A DNA stretch of 64,000 nt. Source: Amoebidium appalachense. Taxonomy: Eukaryota; Ichthyosporea. Numbering within the stretch: position 1 is the stretch's first letter; each line of letters starts with the position of its first letter. Where the stretch lies: the NCBI GenBank assembly GCA_963693365.1, contig CAVNZM010000014.1:6510001-6574000 (forward strand). Reading direction: 5' to 3'. The notes under the pieces are model-generated. The model worked only from the letters and a program-made list of their open reading frames with translations, had not been told where the DNA came from and did not search any database. The position numbers and the translations under genes are program-made. Positions 33,367 to 60,849 of the stretch are shown in pieces.

Positions 33367-34221
33367 CCACACTTACACACACACAGATCCTTAGGTATGG
33401 CTCTGCTTGTCTTCGGCCAACAAATATTTCCAGACAACCCCACCCTCCTAATCGGATTGGGTTTTCTCGGAAACGCCCTTGCAGATCTCACCCACAACTC
33501 TCTTCTTCCTTTCGGACGCGCTCTAATCGGTGATATTGTTCCTGCCGAACAAAGTGAAATTGCGCATAACGCATTTACTATGCAAATGATGGTGGGGAGA
33601 CTCGTGGCCCTATTGGCCGGACTTGTCCCCCTAAACAATCTTTTTCCAGTTTTCACGGAGGAGCCCCAATCTCAATCGCTTTTTTTTTCTTGCTCTGATA
33701 TCGCTGATTGCGTGTACGGCTATCACGTGTTTGTGCGCGCACGAAGAACAGTTCACGCCAAACGAAAACGAAAATGGAAACGAAAAACAATTGGTTGGGG
33801 AAGATTTACTTAACGTGGAGCAAGCCAAAAAAGGAAACGAAAATTGGGTGGATAAGTTCAGGAGAATGTATAAGGATGGGGGGGTGTTGGATCTTCCTGC
33901 GGCGATGTGGTGGCTGTTGGTGATTTTGTCGATTGGGTGGGTTGCTCTAGAGGCACAGATTTTCTATTGGACGCAGTGGGTGGGTCTTGATACCAAGATC
34001 CCGGGTACAGACTTATACGCGGCTTTTCTTGGGATGATCACTTATGCTGTGGCTTCGATTGTGGTTACACTGGCATTACCTTATTTGGTAAGTGTGTGTT
34101 TATGGGAATGGTGGGTGGGTAGGTGTAGGTTGTATCTTTAAGGGAGGGAAAGAGTAAGGGAAAGAATGTGTATGTGTGTGTGTGTGTGGGCGGGGGGAGG
34201 GGGGAGGGGCTGGGTGGTTGG

Positions 34222-34274
<53 letters not shown>

Positions 34275-34987
34275 TGTGTGTGTGCGTGTGCGTGCGTGTG
34301 TGCGTGCGTGTTTGTGTGTGGGTTGTGTGTTCGTGTGTGTGTGTGTTTGCGTGTTCGTGCGCATGTGTGTGTGTTGGTGAGTGAATAGGTGTTGGTGTCA
34401 CTTATATGTATGTTCGCTTTCTATCTCCCCCGAAAGCATTAACTGCTTGCGGGGAGGTGGGGGATGGGGTGGGCGGTGAGGGGGAGGGGGTGGGGTTGGG
34501 GGGGGCTTGTGGGTGCTTGGGTACAAGGGTGTGTGTGTGTGCGACTGCTGCACTAGTCGGCAGAGGGTGCTTTGGAAGAGGGAGGGGGAAGGGGGGGGGG
34601 GGGGTCCGCTGATTTCTGCGCACTCTGACGCTAGCAGATGCACGTTGCACTGATATACCTTCCTATTCTTCAGGCACGAATATATCTATCGTGGCTTTGA
34701 TTTTGTATATCTAAGAGATATATCTATACACAGTAACAATGTGTTTGCCCTAGTGGTCGTCGTGTAAATGTATCTTCAGGTTCCTTGAACTAATTGAACT
34801 CTTCCCCGTAATCTCTCTCTCTCCCCTCCCCCCCTCCCCCCCCCGTTCCCTGTGCTCACCCATATACCGACACACACATACACACACACACACGCACACA
34901 CACATACTCACTCGCTCACACACAACCCCCCCCCCTTCCCCCCTTCCCCCCTCCCCCCCCCCCCCCCTTCCCCCCCTCTCCCCCCTC

Positions 34988-35032
<45 letters not shown>

Positions 35033-35319
35033 AGAACGTCACCTTCAACCCCCGCACAGTCCTCATATCCGGGGAGATATCCATCATGGTGTGTCTATCT
35101 CTCACCAAGTGGATAACTGGAATTTACGGCAGCGCAATTCTATCCGCCGGGATAGGATTTGGATATGCAATTCACAGCAATAATAGTTATCTCATGTGTG
35201 ATGCTATTATTAGCGCCACCGGGCATGAGCATACGAGGGGTCTCTATCACACACTCATCAGCGGGACATTAACACTAGGCCAGGGCTTGATTGGTGCCTT
35301 TGCAGGGTATGTTGATTAG

Positions 35320-35353
<34 letters not shown>

Positions 35354-35411
35354 ACCCACCCACCCACCCCCTTCTCTTTTTTCTCCTGTCCTTCTCTCCT
35401 CCCTCCCTCAG

Positions 35412-35451
<40 letters not shown>

Positions 35452-35553
35452 GACCCCCGGTCCCTCCCCACTCCGAGGATGGGCTCTGCTTGTGCATACT
35501 CTGCATTGTGTGATTGTCTGTTATGATAGTTCACTTCGTACTACAACGCATCC

Positions 35554-35595
<42 letters not shown>

Positions 35596-35842
35596 ACCCA
35601 CCCTTCTCCCCGGGGGCTGGGGACTGCAGGCCAAAATGTATGTTTACATTTCCCTGCGTGTGACTCTGTGCGTGATTGTGCAGGAGTGGGTGGTTGCATG
35701 TGCGTCCGACTGAATGTACAGTGTTTGTGCATGTGAGCGCATGTGTGTGTGTTTAACAGACCTAAAAAGGGGGGGTGTGGAGTATCATACGTAGTTCACA
35801 TAAATACTGACACCTTGTACCTTCGTGAACATATACACTCAC

Positions 35843-35907
<65 letters not shown>

Positions 35908-35976
35908 CTGCTTACTGCCACCATGAACAACACACACACACACACACACACGGCCTCCCTCCCTCCGTTCTCCCCC

Positions 35977-36029
<53 letters not shown>

Positions 36030-36181
36030 ACACACACAGCCTGATCATTGCCGCCATGAACAACTCCATCAATTCGTTTTTCGGAATTGTTGGCCTTTGC
36101 GGACTTTTGGGAATATTGGCTCTGTGGGCACTGCCTAGCCCCAAACCCACACCCCGGCAGAGTGTTAACCATTACGACTAA
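31931..36181 (+). CDS. SLC45/GPH-family sugar:proton symporter-like MFS transporter
   Basis: Four exons: 31931-32400, 33387-34087, 35035-35306, 36040-36181, with phases 2,0,2, about 527 residues. The ATG at 31,931 is the first in frame. Cytosolic N-terminus of about 75 residues, then a first membrane segment ([20 protein letters not shown]) and the loop signature [17 protein letters not shown] after segment 2, characteristic of the GPH/SLC45 and plant sucrose transporters. Further hydrophobic segments follow, and exon 4 (start [16 protein letters not shown]) ends VNHYD-stop. The family couples sucrose or hexose uptake to protons at the plasma membrane or an organelle; the substrate here is inferred, not shown. 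A T9 run at 33,680-33,688 shifts the frame by one base in exon 2; T8 would restore it. The loop after it is acidic and basic (CAHEEQF...). Introns begin with GT-rich and end with CA-rich repeats. Confidence 0.85.
32400..33390. repeat. GT, poly(G) and poly(C) tracts in transporter intron 1
   Basis: GT/GGGT repeats from the donor to about 32,565, poly(G) at 32,568-32,595, G-rich at 32,800-32,912, poly(C) at 33,331-33,364, then CA to the acceptor. In the sense direction GT and G come first and C and CA last. Confidence 0.85.
34165..35035. repeat. GT, G-rich, C-rich and CA tracts in transporter intron 2
   Basis: GT repeats at 34,165-34,375, G-rich sequence to 34,605, unique sequence, C-rich from 34,825 to 35,018 and (CA)n into the acceptor at 35,034. 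Confidence 0.85.
35471..35593 (+). mobile_element. Poly(C)-tailed SINE-like repeat, copy G
   Basis: Contains GAGGATGGGCTCTGCTT, a TGCATACTCTGCATTGTGTG block and CACTTCGTACTACAACGCAT, then CCTAAC and C37. It is a shortened copy of the family seen at 28,168 and 42,266, in the same orientation relative to its C-tail. Confidence 0.6.
35903..35940 (+). pseudogene. Decayed duplicate of the transporter's last exon start
   Basis: (CA)nCAG is followed by GCTGCTTACTGCCACCATGA, very like CCTGATCATTGCCGCCATGA at the true exon 4 (36,040). It dissolves into CA repeats after about 30 bases. It retains a usable acceptor and phase but no full exon. Confidence 0.6.
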
Positions 36182-52340
<16,159 letters not shown>

Positions 52341-52472
52341 TTTTTACTGAAAGGCGTGCGTACACACTGTGGCACACACACGCACACACGCACACAACAC
52401 ACGCAGCTGTTACACACATACGAACACGGAACTGGCAACCTGCGTGTAAGCATGCACATGTACATACACATA

Positions 52473-52602
52473 CCTAAACACACAAACGCAGTGCACGCAC
52501 ACACAAACACGTGCACAGCGTCACAAACGCACACACACCTAAACTCACAAACGCAGTGCACGCACACACAAACACGTGCACAGCGTCACAAACGCACACA
52601 CC
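52473..52602. repeat. Two-copy 65-bp tandem repeat
   Basis: A unit starting CCTAAAC[AT]CACAAACGCAG and including CACGTGCACAGCGTCACAAA occurs at 52,473 and 52,538 with one or two differences. Confidence 0.9.
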
Positions 52603-55109
52603 ACGGCCCTCTGGTTCGAACACACGCCCGTGACTGTCACTGCAAGCGGCTGCGCAGGCGCCGGGCCAGTCAGGGCCCACGGGGCCAGTGTGACAAGTCT
52701 TTGAGCTGTTCGGATCATAGGAATGTGGAAGGCTTGTGGCTTTTCCCGTTTACAGATCCTCCTAGATCTCTTTTGCCTGTTAAACTTGTGGCGCACTAAA
52801 GCCAAATCAACGTGGACCGTGGCCCGTGGTCATGTGTCAAAAATAGATTTCTTCAATATTATACAACGCAGATACTTATTGAGAATAGATAAGAAGATGA
52901 TTAGTGATTTCTCTTGTTCTCTGTATCAAAAATGACATAACCCCGGAATCTGGATTACCTGCATGTCACTAATTTACACTAAGTGATATATGTTCTGATT
53001 GATGAATTTGCAATTGCTTGGCGCCCTTATGTATAGGGGGTTTACACACTTTTTATTGCGTGGACACTGCCAGAGGTGAGCCACATTCGACGGCCAACTG
53101 CGTTTTCCAGCGCAGCCAATCAAATGCAGCCAGTGACATATGCACATGCTAGGCAACAATGAGCGCCATCGTAGACACCCCTACATATGATGGGTAAGCA
53201 GAGGCTAGCATCGGTAGCTCCGAAAGAAAGTTAAGGCACCGGATCACAATATCATACTGTGCAGCATTAATAAGGTGATCTAGGATAGTCATCTTAAAAC
53301 GGATATATTGAGGAAGAGAGGAAGAAAAGAGAATAAAACCGCCAATAACCTCGGGTTCTAATACGTTAGCCTTCAGGTTGTATAGGGTACCACTTGGCCG
53401 TGCCGCCGTGCACGTGGCGGCCTCGGCCTGAATAATTCCAAGGCAAGTAGAGGATAATAAGACCACAGCTAATTTATTTAAGAACCATTATTTACTTTCC
53501 ACATGTTAATGTTCGCGTGGCTGGGGGTTGATACCCTGGGCAAAGTGTGTACATATAGTTAGGATTGTTATAGGTGTGTTAGTTTAGCTAACTTATAATA
53601 GCATCGTAGCTATAGCACCATACGGCTAGAGTACTACTAGTGCTGTCGGTGCTGGGTGGAAGACGGTAGTTCCCCCTGAGGGCCCCTAGGGGCACCTCCG
53701 GGAACAAAACGGGATAAATTATATTAATAAAAAAAAATGTTTATGTTCTTTCTATCTCTCTATCCAGTCCGTAGAAGGAAAAGACCTACAGTACTGGACC
53801 TGGTACACAAGCCCGTGCTGTGAAGAGACCCACAGAGTTTTGGAGGTCCACAGCGAGCCTTAATGCACCAATCATTATGTAGCCCTGGATCAGCGCAAAG
53901 AAGTTTCGCACCAATCGTATCGGACCTTCTCACAAAGTCAGCTGAGCTGTCCCACTGAGGTAAGAGAATATAAGCTCGCATTACACAGAATTTCTCAAGG
54001 CTTCAGTCCTCGAAAATATGAAATATAAAATATCTGCCTGCTCTTCCATAGGGCACGCATAATAGAAATAGCGTGCTGACTGCCTGAGCAGGTACATTCG
54101 AATTCCTTGACACAAATGTGGGAATTTAGCTCGCGTGATCAGTTCGAATTCTACAAAACTCGAAGGTTCTACAGAGTCCGACCCCATCACCATCAGTTGC
54201 AACGTCCAATAGAAAAGGCACTGGAAGTATCTTATATTGCTACATCTTCATATATTTTTCCTTTATTGTACGTCATCTACCCTTATTATCAGTAAGGTAT
54301 TGTCCCCAGAACTGAGTCATCCTCAAAGGAAACGGTCTGCTCGCATCGCGCTTGATTAGCCAATCGGTGGAGGGTATGTTTCACGATGATGTGATCCTTA
54401 GTAATAGCCGGTGAAATCTGTGTGCTCAACTGACCGTCCTATTGGCCTTCTGTTTTCGCAAACACGGAAATCGAATCAGACAATCATCAATGCGAGATCT
54501 TGCAGTTGTATAAAGAACTGTGTTAGGATTCAAAGTAGTCGTCGAAACGTGTAGTAATTTATTTTTATTTAAAATATTATTTTAAGTATTTTTTTGCAAA
54601 GCTGGTGGTTACTGACACTACTCCGATTCTTTAACCGTGCTCTTCTCAAGCTTTTACCGCCAGAAGCCTTTCCAGGATGACCGGCATTTTCAACTATAAT
54701 TCGTGAAATATCATTAGCTCATGGCTCTGCTTTTCTATCTGAAGGCTGGTAAACTATGCCTAATGCTCATATTTTCGGGACGTTCCCTATCCACAATAAT
54801 AGTATAACACTCTAAACATTCACTATAAAATTTCTACCCCCTTGTATAAACGTTAAACACTATAGCATAAATTACGAACCACTGTGCCCCATTTCCTTCT
54901 TGACACTATTAGAAGTTGGTCTTTTTCAGCCTGTTCGCAAATCAGATTCCGCTTTGCATTTGCCCACCTTGCCGAAGTCCGATTGGTTTGTGAGCCACCC
55001 TTCAGAAACTATAGAAATTGGGATCAGTGACAACAAACGACAGATTGTCCGAGAAACATATACTTCCCTAGAACCGTTTCTTTCGACTCTCTTCTACTCA
55101 AGCTCCAAA
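52603..55109. other. Unassigned region upstream of the small mitochondrial-like gene
   Basis: Unique, moderately AT-rich sequence. A minus frame at 53,149-53,466 (106 codons, starting MVLLSSTCLGIIQAEAATC) and two at 53,760-53,981 and 53,981-54,202 are open with no recognised domain and no splice model, so none is called. 54,350-54,560 contains CCAAT-type sequences and may be regulatory. No repeats longer than short homopolymers. Confidence 0.4.
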
Positions 55110-55798
55110 ATGTCTCTCGTAAACGTGTTTTCAGTTGCGCGCCCATGCACGCTTGCCCCTGCCGCTGTTTTGTTGCGTCAGTTGACGCAGACAACAACGA
55201 GCAGGACTTCCCTTATGGACTGGCCGGACATGTCACCTGAGGACAAGAAGGTGAGTGCGAATGCCCATGCAATTCCTTGTGACCCCATATGACATGCTCA
55301 CAAAGTATCTGCCGGGAACAACCCTCTCACATCAGTTCTCGGACAATCTGTCGTTTGTTGTCACTGATAGACACTCTCTTCTATTCTCTCCCTGTTTTTT
55401 CCAACGCCCCAAATGCATCACCCTCCACACCACCTGCCGCAATGCATGACCACCCCCCAAAACATAGGATCGTGTTTTTGCACATGGCGCTTACCAGATT
55501 TCTTCATTCAGGTGTACGCTGCATTCCGTTCCTCTGCCAACAAGGACACAGGCAGCTCCGCCAATATCTTTTCCACACGCACCAGCACACCCGACACCAA
55601 ACTGAGCAGCCAAGGAATACTTCGCAAGGTGAACGACTCTGTTCTTGGTCGTCGCAACCTGCACACAGCCCCACACAGACAGCCCGAGAGTGACTCGGAG
55701 AGTGTGCTCCAGTTCAGACGGCCTCAGGGGAGCATAACTCCAGAGGACCAGGAGGTAAGATAAAGTTTTACTGTCTATGGGGGTGGAATATGTTTCCT

Positions 55799-55850
<52 letters not shown>

Positions 55851-56237
55851 CATAAGGAGGGGAGGCGGGAGGGGACGAAACAGGCTTGCACTACGAGAAT
55901 TTGTAGATTTTTATGGAAAATGCTGGGTAGTATCAGCTGGAGCATCTAGGTAGGGCTGGAGAGGTCACACGTTTTGTGGTGCATTTTTCTCGAATTTTTG
56001 CCTGTGCAGTACATCAGTATCCAAGCAACACACATTCAGTAGGCACGAGTGAAGATTTATTGACTCTTATCCCTTCCCTCCCCACAGGTGCGCAATGCTT
56101 TCTTCCAGTCTGTGGGTGCTCAGGGTGGTGTGCGTCTCTCCCGTCCCTCTTCTCCCGACGATGTCGTTCGTGCCGCTTTCCGCAAATCAGTCGAGACCAT
56201 CCGCGAGGAAAACCGCACCATCTACACAAGAAATTAG
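55110..56237 (+). CDS. Small three-exon protein, probably mitochondrial, unrecognised
   Basis: Exons 55110-55250, 55512-55754, 56088-56237, all phase 0, 177 residues to TAG. The start is MSLVNVFSVARPCTLAPAAV, followed by LLRQLTQTTTSRTS: basic and hydroxylated with no acidic residue until about residue 38, as in mitochondrial import signals. Both internal exon junctions fall in a repeated motif: MSPEDKK|VYAAFRSSA and ITPEDQE|VRNAFFQSVGA. A third, weaker match is SPDDVVRAAFRKSV in exon 3. This suggests a short duplicated helical module of the form [ST]P[ED]D..V..AF..S. The C-terminus is charged and helical (ETIREENRTIYTRN). I do not recognise the family. AATAAA occurs about 400 bases downstream near 56,643. 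Confidence 0.7.
55806..55850. repeat. T(n)G(n) junction tract in an intron
   Basis: About T20 followed by G20 on the plus strand in the second intron of the small gene; on the other strand this is C(n)A(n). Confidence 0.9.
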
Positions 56238-57350
56238 GGTTGGAAATCCGGAAAATTTAGAAGTGCAAAACGGATATGATACAAAGCAGCATATACGGTG
56301 TATGTGACGAATGTAGGCACACCAGTTATTCTGCCACGCGCGCCCAGTTTTTTGCCGCAAAGTAATTCCTCTGCCCAGTTTCTGTATTCCTGTTAACACA
56401 TTTTTCATTGCACTATGATAGAACGTCACCAAAAAATCGAAAGACGCTGCTTCTGAAAATGACTGATATTAGCCAGACAAACAAGAAGAAAAAAAAAAGG
56501 AAAATAACCAGGCCGTCACAAAATGAAGCTATAGCTTTGTGGGCAAACTATGGAAAGACCAGGCAACAATGCCGTATGTATCAAAACGATATCTAGAATG
56601 TTACGAGAATGTATATAAGCTGTGTATGACGGTAAACTCTTGAATAAAAGTTATTCAAAGCCCAGATCTGTGAATCACGTGGCATCCGGTAGATATTCCT
56701 TGGCAGTGGCAACAGCATGCCAAATATGGCAGTTTTTTGGCACCTTAACCACAAACCCTTTCTGGTCTGCGCGATTGAGCTGGTCCACAATTCATAAACA
56801 TGATTGGAACAGAGAAAGTGCATGCACCTGTGAAATTCAGATTTTTAAAGACGATGCATTCACAGCCACGACAGGTGCAACACACACGACTGGCACTTCC
56901 ACGAACACACTATCTACTGACCCAGGACAATCGGATCTGTTAATGTTTCAAAGGGTGAGCTTAATTTTCCGGGACCCACAGTATTCCGGCATGGCCCCCC
57001 ACCACCACCACCACCACCCACCGAACCACCTTTCTCCACCCCCCACCAACACACACACACACACACACACACACACCACAGCATCCAACAGGAAACACCC
57101 ACAAGCGGAATCTAGGTCTACAGGTGTACACATGACCCGTCCGTGTTTTTGTTTTTCCCGGAATTCCCTAGTCATCGTGTTGAATTCATACCCTTACGCA
57201 TACCCCGCCCTACCCCAGAGGATCTGCTTCATATTGATGCACACACCGTTAAGTTTTTCAGCGTGTGCTTTGCAAAATCTGCACTGATCGTGTTTTTCAT
57301 CGTCCTGTCCTGTATCTTGATTGCACCGGGCTCCAGCTGCGCGCCACACC

Positions 57351-57386
<36 letters not shown>

Positions 57387-58100
57387 GCCTCCACTCGCTA
57401 TGTTCCTGACTCCTCCTCCCCCCCCCTTCCCCCTCCCCCAAACCATGGGGGCTACACATTCATCAGTGCCAGGGGCTTCCAGAGGCACGGCCTGACCTGC
57501 CCGTACACTTTGTGTGTTTTCCAGCAGAGCCAATCAGAGGTTCAGGGGGAGTCCCGCACCTTCTCTCTCTCTCTTCTCGTCTCTTCTCTACTGCTACTCT
57601 AAGGGCCTTAGTTAGCTGTGATCCCTAGTTAGGTTAGGGGCTCTACTTTTATTTGAAGCTTCCGTCAGTCCGGTGACGTATGCACTGTAGTTTTTGAATA
57701 AATCCGTAAGCCTGGATGCAGAACACTACCCCCAGACCCCAAACACAAAGCCCACAAACCAGTGACCGCTCACTGGAAAAAAAATAAACATAATACCCAG
57801 ACCCCCCCCACCCACCCACGCCCTGTCGGCGGCACCCAATTGAAAATGCAGGCACATACACAGTAAAGCGAGTGCGACCCACAATATAATACACCGTTAC
57901 ACAGCAGCAACCACCACACTACAAGACATGGGATACGAAATGCACCCTACAGCACCACCACACCATACGAAATGCACCCTACAGCACCACCACACCATAT
58001 TAGACCCCCCCCCCCCCCCCCCCCCCCCTCCCCCCCCCCCAAAGCAAAAGGAGAAAAAAAATTTTTTTTCAGTGCTGGACCCCTAGATCAAAACGGCATT
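56238..58100. other. 3' flank and unassigned sequence
   Basis: A plus frame is open at about 56,663-56,954 with ordinary composition (SVNHVASGRYSLAVATA...) and a GTGAGC donor at its end; no family, start or partner exon is evident. CCACCA repeats at 56,998-57,020, CA at 57,050-57,075, poly(C) at 57,353-57,384 and C-rich to 57,440; poly(C) again at 58,004-58,040. Not called as a gene. Confidence 0.4.
57933..57998. repeat. Two-copy 32-bp tandem repeat
   Basis: TACGAAATGCACCCTACAGC followed by ACCACCACACCA occurs twice in a row. Confidence 0.9.
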
Positions 58101-58107
58101 AATGGGT

Positions 58108-58200
58108 AGCAAGACATTGAATATAAGCTGGCCCAAGTAATCGTTTTTGCGAGCCGCTATTGGTCAGTGCATAGCTATGATAGCAGCCACGGCACTGCTT
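58108..58200 (-). mobile_element. Partial relative of the 451-bp MITE
   Basis: GGGTAGCAAGACA..., then a GCCGCTATTGGTCA block and ATAGCAGCCACGGCACTG match, in order, the reverse complement of the right end of the MITE at 59,187-59,637. Only this end is present. Confidence 0.55.
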
Positions 58201-58318
58201 CGCATTCGGCCACCTAACCGAAAGTGATGGTGTAAAACGATAAACAAGAAGGAAAGAATAAAAGTAAAATCACCAATCACCAATCACCAATCACCATCAA
58301 TCCCGGTATCAGACTCCA

Positions 58319-58343
58319 GTGTGTGTGTGTGTGTGCGTGTGTG

Positions 58344-58428
<85 letters not shown>

Positions 58429-58480
58429 CATGTGTCCTTGGGTGTGTGTGTGTGTGTGTGTGCGTGTGTGCGTGCGTGCG
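58319..58480. repeat. (GT)n microsatellite
   Basis: GT repeats with GTGC interruptions; a longer pure run at 58,343-58,427. Preceded by three or four CACCAAT units at 58,271-58,295. A second (GT)n lies at 58,863-58,939. Confidence 0.9.
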
Positions 58481-58857
58481 TGTTGCTGCAAGATGCTGCA
58501 AGCAAAAAGTGTGGTAAACGCATCTTCAACAACTGCAAAACAGGAGCCTACGAACTTCAAAGAAACCAGATGGGCCCACACCCAGGTCGCTGCAAGATGC
58601 CCCAACATTCAAACACATCAATCAACACAGTTTCCACACAATTTTTTCAGCCTTCGGCACATTCAATCACCCATCTTTTCCTTCGTCTCTAACCCACCCA
58701 CTCAATCGGCAGAATTCAGCTTGCTTATAACATAATTAATCAGCAAAAAGCAAAATTGCTCTTCTCACGGCACCAGAATAGACTTCGTCCAATCCTAATA
58801 ATTTCCACTTTTTGCACAATAATTCTGCCCCAGCAGTTTTTTTTTTCTGTTTTTTTT

Positions 58858-58940
<83 letters not shown>

Positions 58941-58954
58941 TTAGCAAGTATGAT

Positions 58955-59670
58955 CAGGCACGTGTGTGTGTGGATTTGCAACCCTGTAAGGGGGAACTGT
59001 GCACCCACTGACATCCACATGAGGGGAGCAGGGGGGGGGGGGGGGGGGGGGGGGGAGAAGGGGGGGTCCGTTTTATTGAAAGCCAATCACGTGCACGCAT
59101 CCGATCCCCATACACTCTCCTTCTGGGATGCTTTGTGATGCTTTCCAAGTTTCTCTGTACGAGTCTTCAGGGACGAAACAATACTATGGGGTAGCAAGAC
59201 ACAAAATAGCGGTGGAAGCGACTGTTGTAGAGATATCTGATTGGTCATTATCGAAAGCTTATGAGCCTATCGAAATCTTTTGCGTCCTTTCTGAATCTTT
59301 TTGGCGGAAAATTTCGTGATATCACGTCCCAGCCTGCAAACCGCAACACAAGTCAGACAGTGTGTGTACGGCCCGTTTCGGTTTATGAGTTTTCATTTGG
59401 TTTTAGCGGGCCTCGCTTTTTTCCTATTCCTGTTTTTCTGTTTCCTGTTCACTATCTCATTTGCGTGTTTTATCGAGTTTCCAGTCAGTGAGTGTTGTTT
59501 TCGACGGTGCGTGGTTGCCGCAAAGTTTTTGAATGCGTTATTTGTCGGCTGAAACAGCACCGTGGCTGCTATGCCTTTGACCAATAGGAGCTCGCTAAAA
59601 AAGTTGTAGACCGTTTTTTTTGTGTCTTGCTACCCCATATGAGTAGGCTGAAAGGGAGACCGAGATAATT
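58955..59670. repeat. Dispersed repeat family 2, copy 1 (split by a MITE)
   Basis: The parts 58,955-59,186 and 59,638-59,670 align in order with 62,775-63,035: a GTGTGTGGATTT start, CCTGTAAGG, a G-run, CCAATCACGTG, TACACTCTCCTTCT, GTTTCTCT and then a TATGAG..GCTGAAA end. Confidence 0.65.
59187..59637. mobile_element. 451-bp MITE with TA target duplication
   Basis: Starts TGGGGTAGCAAGACACAAAA and ends in its reverse complement TTTTGTGTCTTGCTACCCCA, flanked by TA on both sides (59,185-59,186 and 59,638-59,639). No reading frame resembles a transposase. The paralogous site near 63,012-63,020 has a single TA and no element. Confidence 0.88.
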
Positions 59671-59689
59671 GAGTAGATGGGGCAGGGAG

Positions 59690-59949
59690 TGGGGGGGGCA
59701 AGGGTGGGATTCACCATGTTTATACTGTTTGGCCTACACGTAGTGGGGATTAGCGAGCGCGAAAAGGGGAGGTCCCTTTATCTTGCCAGGGGAAGGGGGG
59801 CGGGGGGAGGGAAGGGGGGGCGGGGAAGGGGGGAAGAGAGAAGGGCGGGGAGAGGGGACGGGGGGGGGGGGGGGGGGGAAGGAGGTGAAGGTTAGGGGGA
59901 GGGGCAGGGGGTGGCGGGGGAGGGGGGAGGGGGGGAGGGGGGTTAGGGG

Positions 59950-60020
<71 letters not shown>
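59690..60020. repeat. G-rich tract and (GT)n
   Basis: G-rich purine sequence from 59,790 to 59,948 with a G-run at 59,858-59,878, then (GT)n to about 60,015. No gene was seen. Confidence 0.85.
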
Positions 60021-60022
<2 letters not shown>

Positions 60023-60248
60023 TGCGCCGCGCCCTTGCGTGCGTGTGTGCATCGAAAGAAGCGGCAATCTTGTGCACATTCAGTCAATGTCAGTGTATGC
60101 CGGCTTTGAGACCGTAGTCAAAATTCAATCCACACCCAGATACCATTCTTGCTATTTGCAAGCTGGTTGAGGAATCGGGAAAATAAAATGCAGATTCGGC
60201 AACGCATACGCATGGGCCTATCCTCAGTGGTGGGGGGGAGGGGGGGGA

Positions 60249-60385
60249 GCACTCTAAACTCTCCATTGAGTAAGAAGTACACATTCACAACCGACAACAC
60301 AATGCAGAGTGCAAATACACATAAAGAGTATTCATAACAAGTAGAGCCCATCCTCAAGGGAGGCCCTCGTCCCCCACAATGTCCG
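60249..60385 (-). mobile_element. Poly(C)-tailed SINE-like repeat, copy H
   Basis: On the minus strand: ATTGTGGGGGACGAGGGCC, GAGGATGGGCTCTACTTGTT, TTTGCACTCTGCATTGTGTT, a GTACTTCTTACTCAATGGAG segment, then a C-rich tail (plus-strand G, 60,231-60,248). Diverged but in the same order as copies A and B. Confidence 0.55.
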
Positions 60386-60429
60386 AGGGTGGGGGGGAGG
60401 GAGGGGGGAGGGGGAGTGTTTACCTTGGA

Positions 60430-60591
60430 CCCCCCCCCCCCCCCCCCCTTTCCTCCTCCCCTCTACCCCCTCCCCATTCCCTTCCAGAAGAAGCAAGTTG
60501 ATATTTTTATTAGCCCCTTCCCCTCCCCATCAAATACGAATAATAACAACATACTTGATTGATTGATTTCAATCACATCCGGCACCAAGTC

Positions 60592-60634
<43 letters not shown>

Positions 60635-60818
60635 AACCCCCCAATTGGCCCTCTCCCTCCTCCCCACTTTACCTTCCTACCTTCCCAGCCCCGCCCCCTC
60701 CCCCTCCCCCCTCCCCGCCCCCTTCCCCTCTCTGACTGGTTCACTCGTTCTCCCCGAGTCCCCCTACCCCGGACAGTCCCCCCCCCCCCCCCCCCATCTC
60801 CCCCCCACCTCCCTCCCC

Positions 60819-60849
<31 letters not shown>

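Noticed and set aside
52473-52602. CRISPR-like direct repeats
   Set aside because: Only two adjacent 65-bp copies with no spacers in a eukaryotic intergenic region; a simple tandem duplication.
53149-54202. Minus-strand frames of 70-106 codons
   Set aside because: No recognisable domain, no consistent exon chain, and lengths that occur by chance.
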